Shown here: piece by piece, positions 37,009-52,858 of the stretch
Layout: every line of letters begins with the position of its first letter
How positions within the stretch are numbered: the stretch's first letter is position 1
NCBI GenBank assembly: GCA_020465985.1
Contig: JAANYP010006957.1
Coordinates: 248,001-312,000 of the forward strand
Direction of reading: 5' to 3'
DNA from: Centrapalus pauciflorus
Lineage: Eukaryota; Streptophyta; Magnoliopsida; Asterales; Asteraceae
Length of the DNA: 64,000 nt
Position numbers and translations under genes: made by a program
The notes under the pieces: generated by a model
The model's input: only the letters and a program-made list of their open reading frames with translations
Told to the model about the DNA's origin: nothing
Database searches by the model: none

Positions 37009-38362
37009 TCAGGTTGAGTGATTAGGTTAGTTCTTGTGAATATTTGGGGGTTGATTGCTGTAAGGTTCTTAGTTCGATTCTGAAACCCTAAAGGTGCGAT
37101 TGTCATTCTTTCTTCCGCTGTGCGCTTCGTTGCTGCCTCTCATCCCCCTTGTTGTTGGTTAGGGTTCATCCTCGTAACCCTGAAATTGTTGCTGATAAAT
37201 TGCTGACTGTGTTGGGCTACATAAAATTGTGGAGTACTCTGTAAGAAATTTTTTAACCCTCTCGTGTTGTAGCAAGTTCCTGTTCTTGGGAGTTTCCGTA
37301 CAATCGGGAATCAACTGCCCCTGAGAATCACACTTGGCCTATAGACGAGTTATTGTACTTCTTATGTGATTCTTCTGTGCTCTGGTTGTTTTTTTGTTTG
37401 TGTGAAATCTTGTCCTGGCTTGACCTGGCGTCGTGAACGTTCGTGGAATCCTGCCTTTAAGGACCTGATTTCTGCTTGTTCTGGTTGTTCTTGGTGATCT
37501 GTGTGGCTCTTTCTTTTTCTTTTTTTCTTTTTTTTGTTGGTTTATATTCTTTTTTTTGTTTCTTTTCCTACAATACGTATTCTACGTGGTCTATACTTGA
37601 ATATTTGCCCGTGTTGGTGTGTATATTGTTCTGCGTTTAAAGTGTCCTGCTCACTTGGTTGGTTTTCTTTGGTTTATGATTGTTGTTTTTGATTTACTGA
37701 TTTTTATATGGAGGGTCAAGAAGAATCACTGATTAACTGACTTGAAATGGTGTTGTATTGGTTTAATTGTTTTTTTAGGAAGGGGTAAACTCTTGATTTT
37801 TTATTGTAATTAACTGATTTTTTTTTGCAACATGTTTTCTATGGATTTTGTTTGAAGTTTGAGGACCTTGCTATGCTAGAAGAAGTAATCGTGTGAAAAG
37901 TGAAAACTTAAATATATGTTTAATTTTTTAAGTAGCAGTGATTCATTTTCAATACTTATGTGTTGCAAAAGTTTCTGTTTTGTGGGATTATTTCCTTCAA
38001 TGAAATTTGTCAATCTGTTGGGTTGGTTTTTTAAGACACGGGGGAGTTGGGTGAACATTAACTTGCTTATGTGTGTTTTTGGGTGATCACTCTCTGTCTA
38101 TTGCCGAGCGTTCTTGGCTTGATTCTGCTGTTTTTTGTTGGTTCCTTTTTGGGGTAGTCAATTGGCTTGACCGGACGTTTGAACGTCTTGTAACCCGGCC
38201 TATAAGTTGACTATCTTAATGTGTTGTGTTTGTTGTGTGTCCTGATAAGGTTGGCTGCTGTTGTGATGGGTGTGTGTGGTTGTTATTTTTTTTTCCCTGT
38301 ACTTATAATTATTCCTTGACTGGTTTTTTGTTGTACTCTTTTCTTGTTCCCTTATTTGGTTA

Positions 38363-38630
38363 ATATGGAAGTTCAAGAAAATTCTTTGATTAGCAAGTTA
38401 GGCTCTGGTTCTTTATTTTTTGCATGCTAGTGATACTTGTAACACACCTTTGGCTGGTTTAAACTGAAAGGTTCTAAAAATTGTAAACCTATGGGACAGT
38501 CTTCTGTGTCCTTTGCAAAAAACCCAATTTAGATCTGTTACTTACACATATTTAAAATGTAAAATTGTTAAAGAAATGGTCATACTATGCAAAGTGTTTT
38601 GACTTAATTGGTTATCCATCTACATGAAAA
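38363..38630 (+). pseudogene. Decayed gag fragment of the copia element
   Basis: Starts MEVQENSLISKLGSG and, after several stops and frame changes, reads YYAKCFDLIGYPS. This resembles the CCHC zinc-knuckle region of copia Gag, where a CF.LIGYP word is common. No continuous frame. Confidence 0.55.
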
Positions 38631-38929
38631 ACAAAACAAAAACAAAAAAGAAGGCAATAATGTTGTTGGAACAAAAAAAAAAAAGGAATAAAGGGGCCTA
38701 CCCAGTGAAGGGTCTGGTTCTACTGAAACTTCTGTCTTTATCACTCAAAATCAGTTGTTAATATTGATGAATTTATTCAAAAAAAAAAAAAAAACCAAAA
38801 AAAACAAAAAGAAAATTTGTGGTGTCCCAGTCTGGGTAAATTTTATTTTGGTAACTCAAGTGCTTGGTATAATTAGTGTTCTGACAATGTGTCTAATTCT
38901 TGTTCCAATGTGGAGTCTAGTGATTTTAA

Positions 38930-38985
38930 TAAGGGATGGATTGTTGATTTTGGCACTAATCATCACATGGCTAAATCTGATAAAG
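38930..38985 (+). pseudogene. Decayed protease motif of the copia element
   Basis: The plus strand reads GWIVDFGTNHHMAKS, closely like the copia protease active site W(I/V)(I/V)DSGA..HM. The Ser after the catalytic Asp is Phe here, and no continuous protease frame surrounds it. Confidence 0.65.
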
Positions 38986-39639
38986 GTTGGTTATATGTAG
39001 TGGATGGTTCTGGGTTAAACATGCGGATTTGAAAAATCAAAATTAGCTTTTGCTAAAAATAAATTGGTAAAATGCTTGATTTTTAATTAAGCTCTTCATA
39101 TATATGGAGGTGTTTTTTGAAGTCAGCACTTCAATAATATTGCAACTCAAATTCCTGTTTTAAAATAAGTATGATTGTTAAAGGGTTGCTTGGTGTCACA
39201 AAAGGGTTGTCAAGTGTTTCTACATAAGAAACTTTGTAATAAAGTAAATATGTTAAATATCTTATTTTTGCATTAACTAAAGGTTGAAATGTTAAAATAA
39301 GTTGGTAAAATGTGGTTCAAGTTAATTGTAAGTGTGGTTATGTTTGTGGTTAAAAATTTGTTGTTGTTTGGTTCAAGTTAATGGTTATGAAAGTGGCCTG
39401 ATTGTGGGCTGTCATTGTTATATTCAATGTTGGTTAATGTGGTTCAAGAAAATTGCTTGTTAAATCAAATGTTATTATGATATTTTGTTACAAAATCAAC
39501 CAGGAAATTTACCTTTCAAAAGGAGTTGTTGATTATATGGTTAACGTGAACGTTAAATGTGAAATTGAAAAGGTTGTGAGTTACCTTAAATTGTATTCAT
39601 TTGGTTTCAGTTTTTTATGGAAATGATATATGGGTGTTG

Positions 39640-39990
39640 GGTGCTTTACCAAAAGATAGAAACCCTATCAATTGTAAGTGGATATAGAAAATTATACACA
39701 AGTCTACCGGAGAGTAGATTGGTTCAAGACAAAGTTAGTAGCCAAGGAGTAATTTCACTTAGTCATCCATGTGGCTGATGCAATGTTTACTGGAATTAAT
39801 GTTAGTGAAGTTAAAAATTTTAAATAATACTTGAATTCCTAGTTTCAGATTAATGGTTTGAGAAATGAAGTGGTTAATGTTCAAGGTGGCTTTAATTTGT
39901 CTCAAAGAAAATGTTGTTTAAATCTTGTATGATTATATATGAATACTTTAGGTTGAGCGATCGATTTGTTGTTCGTGAAAATTTCTTCGT
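39640..39990 (+). pseudogene. Decayed reverse transcriptase of the copia element
   Basis: Reads ALPKDRNPINCKWI, stop, KIIHKSTGE, like the LP.GRKPI.CKWVFK..YK..G start of copia reverse transcriptase. Further on, VKNFK, stop, YLNS, stop, FQINGL and QRKCCLNLV resemble the later KEYL...F.IKDLG and QRKY blocks, with large deletions between. Many stops; not functional. Confidence 0.7.
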
Positions 39991-40118
39991 TCAAAATATA
40001 TGCGTAGGAACTTGTTAAGGGTGCTCATAGTGAGGTTAATTTGGAACTTGTTAAGGGTGCTCATAGTCATTTGTGTGAAAAAAAAATTTTAAATTGTTAA
40101 ATCATTTCCACAATTAAC

Positions 40119-40416
40119 TTGTAGGGGGTGTTAAAAATGTATATATGGACTGTGCAAGTTAATTGCCGGGTCTGTGCAAGTTAATTGTGTGACTGTGCAA
40201 GTTAATTGTGTGAAGTTGGTCTTTGGTTTCGTTGGGCTTATTGTTAGTATGTTTGGATTTGTGTCGAGTTACCTATATATCCATGTTTTGCCTTCTTTAT
40301 TGCGTGTGTGGTTCAGGAGTGCATTCTTGGTCTTGTCTCCGGGTTATGTGACAATCTTAATTTTTGTTGCTAATTCATTTCTATTACCCTGTTATCACAT
40401 TTAACTTGAAGGGGGC
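40119..40416 (+). repeat. LTR-like segment inside the element (first)
   Basis: A polypurine tract (CTTGTAGGGGG) is followed at 40129 by TGTTAAAAATG, like the start of the LTR at 635. Three tandem copies of a ~21-base unit (CTGTGCAAGTTAATTGTGTGA) follow at 40150-40213. A fragment of another LTR or recombination product. Confidence 0.6.
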
Positions 40417-40680
40417 TGTTGAAATAATGTCTCAAATTAAATGTGATAGTTGTTGGGCTTTGGGTTTCTGCTTTTTGATGGGCCCCTGAGTAATGCGTAT
40501 ATATCTATATCTTTGGTGTAAGGTTTATTTGTTATATGCTTCAAAAGTGCAGGGGTGCTAAGTGTAACTGTTGGTGTAAAAAAAGAAGACTAAGTGGCGT
40601 AGAATGGAGGTGACCGTTTCACCTACTGGTTCTATTTCATCTACTTTCTATTCATTCTCCTTGGTGATAAAAAAAAAAAA
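40401..40680 (+). repeat. LTR-like segment inside the element (second)
   Basis: A second polypurine tract (TTAACTTGAAGGGGGC) is followed at 40417 by TGTTGAAATAATG, a typical copia LTR start. Its 3' limit is unclear; about 260 bases look LTR-like and end near an A run. Confidence 0.55.
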
Positions 40681-41205
40681 CAAAATATTGTTGATTACTA
40701 TTGAATAGTGGTGATGGGGTTCTTCAGCTGCTGGCCTGAACTAGTAAAATTGGTTTTGATTATCTCTTTAAGTCCTATAATGTTAGTTTGATGTGTTCTA
40801 AATGTGGAGGAGTTGGGTTTTTTAGTAAAAAAAATGTTTGTGTTAATTAGATTTCTCGTTTGCAATGGGTTGAAAAGGTTAGCTTAAATAGTGTTGGTTC
40901 TGTTTCTCTTGAAAATTTGTTCTATTCTCAGGAGCATCCTTCAACATTGATGTGTTATTGGTGTGTCCATTGGCGTGGTAAGTTGCAGGTTGATTAGCTT
41001 GTTGGATTGCTGTTTTAGTTTGCCTTTCAGCAGGTGGCAGAAGGGAAATGTTATCTCTTCCAGGTGGGTGTTTTGGTTCAAAGCTGATTTATTCTTAGAT
41101 TCTAGCAAAGACTCGGGAGAGATGCCCTCATTAAAGTGCTGATCATGTGAATGGTACCATGGGGTGAATCTGTTGAATTGTTTCCACCATTAACTTGTAG
41201 GGGGG

Positions 41206-41655
41206 TGTTAGAAATATGTTTGGGTTTTATGCAAGTTAATGTTGGAATTGGGCTCTATAATTGAAGTTTGAATGGGCTTGGTTATTATGTTGTTGTTGGG
41301 TTTTGGTTGCATCTGTTGGGTCATTGACCTGGTTGTTTGGAGTTTGACCCGTGGATATATATAAGCAAGCAAGAAGGGTCTGCTGAAAAATATACACACA
41401 TTCACATCTTCTTCACGTCTCATCTTCTTGAATTTTCTCAGTTTTGTCACAGAAATATTGTTAGGTTGTTTATACGTTTTTTGTTGGTGTTATTTTGATA
41501 AGAGAGAGAGAGCTTCATCTGTTGATGGAGTCTCTGAGTGTGATGTAGTGAGGTCTCCATTGTAAGTAATAGGGTGGTTTAAAGCCGGTTGTGAATTAGG
41601 GTTTGTGATTAATAAAGTTTTGGTTGAAAATCTCTCGAGTTTGGTTGTGTTTTCA
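41206..41655 (+). repeat. 3' LTR of the copia element
   Basis: 450 bp, nearly identical to the 5' LTR, directly after a polypurine tract (CTTGTAGGGGGG, to 41205) and followed by the ATATG duplication. Confidence 0.9.
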
Positions 41656-41781
41656 ATATGCATCCTACTTTGCTTCTCAAATCCCCTCCTAATAATCTAA
41701 CATATCACATCACTTATATTAAATAATTAGAAATTAGATAAATGATTAATAAATTAAAGAAAACGTGAGCGATGCACATCT

Positions 41782-41890
41782 AGGGCCGGCCCTGGGCTTG
41801 GTAAGCCTGGACTACCGTCCAAGGCCCGTCGAGGTTAGGGGCCCAAATTGTTTTTCAAAACCTAGTATATCCTTAGGCCCAAAAATGATG
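41782..41890. mobile_element. hAT element fragment, GGGCCGGCCC end
   Basis: AGGGCCGGCCCTGGGCTTGG plus subterminal AAGGCCCG and GGGGCCCAAA words match the ends at 1541 and 20016. No second end was found. Confidence 0.55.
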
Positions 41891-42308
41891 AACGGGATTG
41901 CTTTGCTAGCGTTACTGAGCTCCGCCAATCTGCCATGCACCGATGAACGGCATAAGCCAGAAAATCAGAATATGGCAATACCAGTGTTGGAAATTGATTA
42001 TTATCCTCAGCGTACAAACATTCAAGACCCATCTAAGGAATTGTTTTCATTTCATTTATTCTAATTTATTATTTAATTATATTGGATATAATGATTATTC
42101 CTTATTATTTGTTACCAGTCTTATAGTTTAATTTGCTACTCATACGTACGTGTGATAACTGTGAGATCGTTGATAACATAATAGTTTGCTTAATGTGAGT
42201 AAAAGTTTCATTGTAGTGACATAACTTGATCTTCTAATTAATCCAAAAGTCTACTTTATATGTGTAGGTATATGCCATGTATATGTGAGATCCTTTTGAT
42301 GAATATTA

Positions 42309-42682
42309 GTTATTGTGTTCAAGTGAGTACCACCTATTAGTCTATTATGTAGCACACCTGAAGGTATCACTCTAAAATTATTTTTTTTAATTTTTTTCAT
42401 AAACATGTTTTAATTAACATTACACAGATGATATATAAATTTCACGCAAATTCAAACATTTTAAGTGCATGAAATCACATAAATGTACGTTCACATATAT
42501 TCAAATTTATGTAAGTGTGCTTTCACATCATTTTTTAAGAGCAATGAGATGTGAATGTATGTGAAATTTACATGTGAGCTTCATAATGTTAATTAAAACA
42601 TATTTATGAAATAAAAATTAATTTTTTAAAGGTGGTATCTTCTGGTGCGATGCATAATAGGTAATACTCTCTCGTACCATTG

Positions 42683-42683
<1 letters not shown>
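42309..42683 (-). mobile_element. Family B MITE, diverged inverted copy
   Basis: Starts GTGTTCAAGTGAGTACCACC and ends with TTCTGGTGCGATGCATAAT...ATACTCTCTCGTACC; AAACATGTTTTAATTAACAT and its inverse are in the arms. A short TA/TG run follows. Confidence 0.75.
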
Positions 42684-42724
<41 letters not shown>

Positions 42725-42771
42725 TTTTTAATGAAAAACTCTTTTATATATATGTGTGTGTGTGTGTAAAA
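42684..42771. repeat. (TG)n microsatellites
   Basis: Two TG runs (about 42690-42725 and 42752-42767) separated by an AT-rich spacer. Confidence 0.9.
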
Positions 42772-42779
42772 TTCACGCA

Positions 42780-42936
42780 CATGGGCGGATCCACATATTA
42801 ACAAGCGGGGGGAAAGGCCCCCAACGATGTGCGTAAATTTGACGAATTTTAGCCTATGTGTTCCGGAAAATTAACACGACGAATACCTTATACAACCTAA
42901 TGCCCCCAACGAAAATTTTTTCTGGATCCGCGACTG
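42780..42936. mobile_element. hAT-type MITE, GCGGATCC ends
   Basis: 157 bp; ends CATGGGCGGATCC and GGATCCGCGACTG, perfect 8 bp duplication TTCACGCA (42772-42779, 42937-42944). It interrupts a family B copy, whose remainder continues to 43190. GGCCCCCAACG and GCCCCCAACG words lie inside both arms. Confidence 0.85.
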
Positions 42937-43190
42937 TTCACGCACATTCACACACTTTAAGTGCTCGAAATCATGCATCATATATATGTACGTTCACGTG
43001 TATGCAAATTTATATTAAGTTCACGTCATTTTTTAGTAGTTAGTACAAACAAAAACAACAATTTACATATGATCTTTATAATGTTGATTAAAACATGTTT
43101 ATGAAAAAAAAAATTTAAAAAGTTTTTAAAATGTGTTACTTTCAGGTGCGCTGCATAACGAGTAGTTCTTCCACAAACCATATTATATAT
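42937..43190 (-). mobile_element. Family B MITE, partial copy
   Basis: From CACGCACATTCACACACTTT to GGTGCGCTGCATAACGAG...CCACAAACCATATT. This is the right half of a family B element cut by the hAT MITE at 42780. Confidence 0.7.
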
Positions 43191-44821
43191 ATATATTTAA
43201 TCTTTCTGTTGTCATGTTTTTTTTTTTTTTTTTTTTTTAATTAACATATATAAGTGTTTTCAGAAGTTAGGTACAAACAAAAACAAAAAATTTACATGTC
43301 TACGATTTTAATAAAAGATTTTGTATGGAACTCATTCGTTAGGTTAAGATGCATATTTATTCGATTTCTTTTTTTTTTTTTAAACATAAATCCCGTAGTA
43401 ACGTACGGTTTAAAAAGATAATTTTCTTTATTTTGAACATAAAAGATGAAACTATTGAAACACATGCAGCACACTGTTGTGATTTAATAAGCATATTTAT
43501 TTATTGTCCTTTTATCGTTTTTTTTTTTTTGTCATTATTTTAATCCTGTAGCGAATTATTGAAAAATATCTCATAAACTTGTTCATGAAATTATATAAAC
43601 GGTCCTTGCAGTTTACATGAAATTTTGAATTTCCTTCTTAAGAAAATTAAGTACAAATCCCAGAAAAAAAAAATTTTCATACACAATCCTACTGTCCGTT
43701 AAAGTTAATCATTGTCAAATAACTAATCATAAATTATGATTTTATGCTTTTATAAATAACACTTTTTGTCCTTAATATTATTCAATATAAGCAATATGGT
43801 CCCAAAATCTTTTGTAATTATATAAGAATGATATTATAGTAAAGGTTTATAATTAAAAGACCAACATACTTTACATTTTATTGATTTGATCACTTCTTTA
43901 ACATTTATCTTCTATTAACCATTATACTTTAACAAAAATACAGTTTTCGTCCATGTGATTTTATGGTTTATTCGGATTCAGTCAATAAACGTTAATCATG
44001 TCATTTTCCCCATTTTACTAATTTGGTCTGGATTTAATCCCTGGATCATTAAACTTAACGGGTCAATAGTTAATTCTTAAAAATAATCCTTTTTAGTTTC
44101 TGTGATTTTTATCAATTTCAATTATAGTCCAAAGTTGTTTTCTTAATTCCTTTTCTTTATTATTATATTTAGTTTATTTATAAATATAATACTTTTCTTT
44201 AGTACTTTTTTTATACTTCATTTTCTTATCATTTTCTTTATTAGTTTAGTCTAAATATATCCTTTTTTATGAATAAACTTAACTTTTTTGGTTAGTATAA
44301 ATCAAATTCGTTTAATATAACCATTTAAAACTTATATTTTCATAAAACAATATAAAATCATAGATTTTAAAATCATACGTATAATTAACCCGTCGTTTCA
44401 CAAAATAAAAACCATTTAATAAAACGTGTGTGTGTTTGAGCAATAATATTTTTTATCAAAATCCTAATTAAAATAAAATCATAAATAATTTGTAAAGAAA
44501 TTTTATAATATTAATAAATTTATAGGTGTTAAAAAGGTCAACCCGAAAGTATGAAATTTTATTTTATCATAATTCATGAATTTCAGGAGCTACATATATA
44601 AATCGAAAAGAAACTAAAAAAATTGGAAATCGTCAATGTGTGAACTCTAAAAAAAAGTTTTTTATATAGCCTTGCAAATTTTAAATAAAGATAAAATAAA
44701 TTATCATACATTAAAGTTAGCGTTTTAACCTTTATAATTTTATTAATATTTTGAAATTTTTCTTAACAAACTATTTACGATGTTAGTTTAATCAGGGTTT
44801 CAATAAAAATACTATTACTCA

Positions 44822-44829
<8 letters not shown>
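43191..44829. other. Non-coding AT-rich stretch
   Basis: About 1.6 kb with no gene. T runs at 43220-43238 and 43370-43381. A short stretch at 43590-43650 (TATAAACGGTCCTTGCAGTT) resembles the end of the 30072 foldback family. Confidence 0.5.

Positions 44830-44888
<59 letters not shown>
44830..44888. repeat. (TA)n microsatellite
   Basis: About 59 bases of TA, left boundary of a family B element. Confidence 0.97.
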
Positions 44889-44892
<4 letters not shown>

Positions 44893-45271
44893 GGTTCGAG
44901 AGAGTACCACCCAAATGCAGCGCACCAGAAGGTACCACCTATAAAAAAACTTTTTTTAATTTTTTTTTTCATAAACATGTTTTAATTAACATTATGAAGA
45001 TCGTATGTAAATTTCACATACAATCACATCTCCTAGCTCCTAAAAAATGATGTGAACACACACTTACATAATTTTGAAGACATGTGAACATGCATTTATA
45101 TGATGTGTGTTTTCATGCACTTAGAGTGTTCGGATTTGCGTGAAATTCACATATGATCTGTGTAATGTTAATTAGAACATGTTCATGAAAAAAAATTTCA
45201 AAAAAATTACTTTTAAGGGTGGTACCTTCTGGTGCGCTGCATTAGAGGTGGTACTCACTTGAACCTAAATC
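44889..45271. mobile_element. (TA)n-bounded MITE, family B
   Basis: Well-preserved copy: AATATGGTTCGAGAGAGTACC and GCAGCGCACCAGAAGGTACC at the left, the inverse plus GTGGTACTCACTTGAACC at the right, TA on both sides. Confidence 0.88.
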
Positions 45272-45289
45272 TATATATATATATATATA
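45272..45289. repeat. Short (TA)n
   Basis: 18 bases of TA shared by two different MITEs. Confidence 0.9.

Positions 45290-47644
<2,355 letters not shown>

Positions 47645-47729
<85 letters not shown>
47645..47729. repeat. (TA)n microsatellite
   Basis: About 85 bases of TA. Confidence 0.97.
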
Positions 47730-47733
<4 letters not shown>

Positions 47734-49054
47734 CAAATGAATTTTTAATTTGTGAAACGATGGATTAATTGTAAGCATGATGCTACGAAATTACATGTTT
47801 AAAAAATTATATTAAATGAATTTGATTAAACTAAAAAATTAAGTTTATACTTTTATATATACACACACATATATAAACTATGTGTGTGTATATTCAAAAT
47901 AAATAAAACTTATAAAACATAACATACAATTAGATTACTTTGATGCATCGTTGTTAATCACATTAGTTATATGCATCTTTCTTTAAACCAAATATTATCA
48001 ATCTAATATAGATCAAATCAAGCCTAAACTATCTTATTTATATATCTACTTGATGAAACTTGTTTTATTAAAATCTAAAATTATAATAAAGTAAATAACT
48101 AATATAAAAATCGTAGTTCTTTAATTGCATAACTTATATCATTTGAGTATTTCGTTTATTCAGTTTAATATTAATATTTTATAAAGTTACAACAATAGTT
48201 TAAGTTAATACGTATTTTCAAAACATAAATATTCTTTAAAAAAAACTCTATGTAATAGATAAGTAAATAAAGTATTGTATATGATAAATAAACTCAATGT
48301 TAATGAAAATTTTAATAATAAAATTTCTAAATGTTATTAAAATAGTAACAAAAATATCATTTGTCATTATCTTATTTAATTTACCACTTGCTGAATAAAA
48401 TGACTGGCACTTGGATTAACGAGAATTTGACATGTGTATCCTACAATTTCTATTAATAAAATAAATTTCAAGTAAGTTATTTATAATAAATCATCTAATC
48501 AGGGATTCTGTTTGAGAACCCATAAATACCGGATTTTATTTTTCAATCTTCTTGGTGTCTTCTTATTCAATCGTGCTCTCCTACTTTTAGCTTTCATTCC
48601 TAACTATCGAAGTTTAAACTCAGTTATTTAAGTATCTTATATAGTACACAAGTTATAAACCAGTATATAATTAATTAGTTGACAGATGCCGACTTTAATG
48701 AATTAGGAACAATTCATGAAACAAAATTTTATATATAAGATTATCCGTACAATTCAATTATTTTAGGGAAGAATATAAGAATTATATATAAATCACATCG
48801 ACCATTTCGCTAAATTCATAAACTATTCTAGTTTTATAAACTTAATTGACATGTCTCTTCTTGAAGTGCTCCATTATATGATTATGTATGTATTATATAT
48901 AGTCCCTCTAGTAAAAAGTTTTGATTAGACATGAGTAGGGACAATTTATTTCTTTCTCTATTAAATTCAAAACTTTAATTCCTTTTTAAACCTTTTCTAA
49001 GATTCCAAAGGTATTTATTTAATCAATTAAAAATACTAAGGTTACATGTTCGGT

Positions 49055-49057
<3 letters not shown>
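47730..49057. other. Non-coding AT-rich stretch
   Basis: About 1.3 kb, no gene or element end recognised. Confidence 0.5.

Positions 49058-49126
<69 letters not shown>
49058..49126. repeat. (TA)n microsatellite
   Basis: About 69 bases of TA. Confidence 0.97.
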
Positions 49127-49128
<2 letters not shown>

Positions 49129-49563
49129 TTCAAGATCTCTGGAAAATCATCTTTGACTGGAAAACTGGAAAACCATATTAAATGCACATGTTCATGACGG
49201 TAAAATGTTAAATTTAATGCACAACTACAATATACATATATTCAAATGTGCAATATTATTGACTAGTTCACATAATTTACATGTTCATTAGGATAAATGT
49301 TTAATTTCATGCAAAATAACAATATGCACATGTTCAAATGTGCAATATGCATGAACATGTGTATATTACGCATATTTGCATGAAATTAAACATTTTGTCT
49401 TAACAAACATGTAGATGATATGAATTAGTTAATCATAATGCAATTTTGAACATATGTATATCATAATTTTACATGAAATTTAACATTTTATCACAATGAA
49501 CATGTGCATTTGATATGGTTTTCCAGTTTTCCAGTCTAATATATTTTCCATGGATCTCGACCC
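49127..49563. mobile_element. (TA)n-bounded element with GGAAAACTGGAAAACC ends
   Basis: Left CTGGAAAACTGGAAAACCAT and right GGTTTTCCAGTTTTCCAG are inverted repeats; the outer ends are GGTTCAAGATC and GATCTCGACCC. The interior consists of ATGCACATGTTCA/TTAATTTCATGCA words in both orientations. A truncated relative follows at 50999-51120. Confidence 0.75.
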
Positions 49564-49585
49564 TATATATATATATATATATATA
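49564..49585. repeat. Short (TA)n
   Basis: About 22 bases of TA shared by two elements. Confidence 0.9.
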
Positions 49586-50933
<1,348 letters not shown>

Positions 50934-50976
<43 letters not shown>

Positions 50977-50978
50977 AT
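50934..50978. repeat. (TG)n(CG)n microsatellite
   Basis: TG repeats passing into a short GC alternation; Z-DNA-prone. Confidence 0.9.
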
Positions 50979-50998
50979 GTATAGACACACACATATTC

Positions 50999-51120
50999 AA
51001 GTTCAATAAGGTACCGGGGTATCATATTAAATGAACATTTTCATTAAGATAAAATGTTCAGTTTTATGCAAAACTGCAATGTACAATGTTCAAATGTGCA
51101 TAATTATTTAGTAGTTCATT
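50999..51120. mobile_element. Truncated relative of the 49127 element
   Basis: AAGTTCAATAAGGTACCGGGG followed by ATATTAAATG and AAAATGTTCAGTTTTATGC, echoing 49140-49290. No right end. Confidence 0.5.
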
Positions 51121-51530
51121 AATAGCAATTGCTATCTATATATTGTTCATAGTTTCTAATTTATTTTTTCATATTTTCGTGTTTATTAAATTGTTAATAT
51201 TTTTTATATTTTTCCAAAGTTATAAAATAATGTATTTTACTTTCAAGCATTAAAATAGAAGTTTATTTTTTTTAACTTTCTTTTGTATTTTATAAGTTAT
51301 AACAGTATTTATTTTGTTTACAGTCATTGAACATAAAAATTTATTCTATTATATATTTTTAAATTTTTTTTTAATATTCAGGAAAAACAAGGAATGATGA
51401 TTAATTTTAAATTTTTATATGATCAAATTAACTTTTTTACGTATCAAAAAATAAGTGTTTCTTCAAATATTTCGGAAAATGACAGAAAAACGAACAAAAT
51501 GAAGCACTAAGGAAACGCCATCACCATGAC
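51121..51530. other. Non-coding AT-rich stretch
   Basis: No gene seen. Confidence 0.5.
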
Positions 51531-51975
51531 TAGGGGTGTAAATGAGCCAAACTACTCGTGAGCTACTCGAGCTCGACTCGTTAAAAGCTCGAATTAAACG
51601 AGCTCGAGCCGAGATCGAGCCTAAATTCGAGCTCGTTTAAAAAACGAGCTCGAGCCCGAGCTTCACATATTGAGCTCGCGAGCCTAAACGAGTTTAAACG
51701 AGCCTATATATAAATAAATTTTTAAATCAATAAATATATAATATATAGATTAAATAAATATAAATATATCAAAAATAACATGTTATATATATTATACAAA
51801 AAGCTTATTTAAAAAATTAATTAAAAAAACTAAAATACATAATAAACGAGCCGAGCTCGAGCTTGGAAAATTATTCACGAGCCGAGCTCGAGCTCGAGCC
51901 TGGTACTTTTAAACGAGCTGAGCTCGAGCTTAAACGGGCTCGGGCTCGGCTCGGCTCGACTCGTTTATACCCCTA
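51531..51975. mobile_element. hAT-type MITE rich in GAGCTCGAG
   Basis: 445 bp, ends TAGGGGTGTAAATGAGCC and CTCGTTTATACCCCTA, perfect 8 bp duplication ACCATGAC (51523-51530, 51976-51983). Both arms are packed with CGAGCTCGAGC words around an AT-rich centre. It is the intact relative of the interrupted copy at 17115. Confidence 0.9.
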
Positions 51976-52160
51976 ACCATGACAAGCATTGTTTTTTTAT
52001 TAGAAAATACAGATATTAATATTGATTTGAAAGCTTTTGGAACCGTTTATATTATTATGGACAACATTATCAGAGATAAGAAGTGTTATGTATAAAAGGG
52101 CATTAGAAACTCTTCATGAAATTGTATTTTAACTTTAAGGACTATTCATATGATTGAATT

Positions 52161-52350
52161 TAGGGGTGCAATCATGACCCAACGGGCCGAATAGTTAAGT
52201 AGACCCATTGTATAAAAATAAGATAGAACATAATTTTTTTAAAAAATTAAAAATTTATAAAACGGTGTATTAAAAAATTATTCTTTAAAAACAATTTCAA
52301 AATTATGTAAAATTTATGACTTTTGGCCGTCAACCTGTTAGCTTGAATGG
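52161..52350. mobile_element. MITE fragment (CAACGGG family)
   Basis: TAGGGGTGCAATCATGACCC then AACGGGCCGAATAGTTAA, an AT-rich middle, and TTGGCCGTCAACCTGTTAG. An inverted relative is at 58968-59158. End positions are approximate. Confidence 0.5.
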
Positions 52351-52858
52351 GCTCAAATTACCACCATTGGTTGAATTCTTTAGGACAAAAACCAAATGTT
52401 CATACAAGAGGAAATTTTGTTTTCATTTACTGAAGAATAAAAAGAGAAGCAAAAATAATAAGATTCGGCCTGATCTCGCGGCCCATGAACGGCGCAGACC
52501 TTTGGTCTAACTAAAAGTACAGCAATATAGTAGGCTACTTAGGCCCACTCTACATAATTTGTTTGGCAGCCCACATTCAATTAATTAGAATAGGACCATA
52601 TCTGACTGAACAAGACTAAAACAAACCAATATCCATTTCATTCGGTTTGGATCTTCATTTAGGTTTTTTTTTTCGCTTAGCTCCTATTATGAATAGTTGC
52701 AGCCCCCTATCCACGTCTTGTTATTCAGCTTATTTGTTGTAAACTTGAATTTTTTTTATTTTTTTTTTTGTGGGTAAAAATTTATAATGTTGTGGGCATT
52801 TTACCTGATTATTATATAACACTCATCTTTTACACAAATAATTTGTAAATAAAGTGTT
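52351..52858. other. Non-coding stretch
   Basis: No supported gene; a 64-codon frame at 52316-52510 overlaps the MITE fragment and has no recognisable features. Confidence 0.45.

Larger units (their letters stand above)
36540..41660 (+). mobile_element. Complete Ty1/copia-type LTR element with non-coding interior
   Basis: Two LTRs (36545-36996 and 41206-41655) bracket 4.2 kb. A perfect 5 bp duplication ATATG sits outside them (36540-36544, 41656-41660). The LTRs differ only by one T/C and a 2-base indel in about 450 bp, so insertion was recent. The interior has a primer-binding site but only decayed gag, protease and reverse transcriptase remains, almost no integrase, and two extra LTR-like starts near the 3' end. 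It must have moved with proteins from another element. Confidence 0.9.

Noticed and set aside
52316..52510. 64-codon plus-strand frame
   Set aside because: Starts inside a MITE fragment, has no recognisable motif and ends in ordinary AT-rich DNA.
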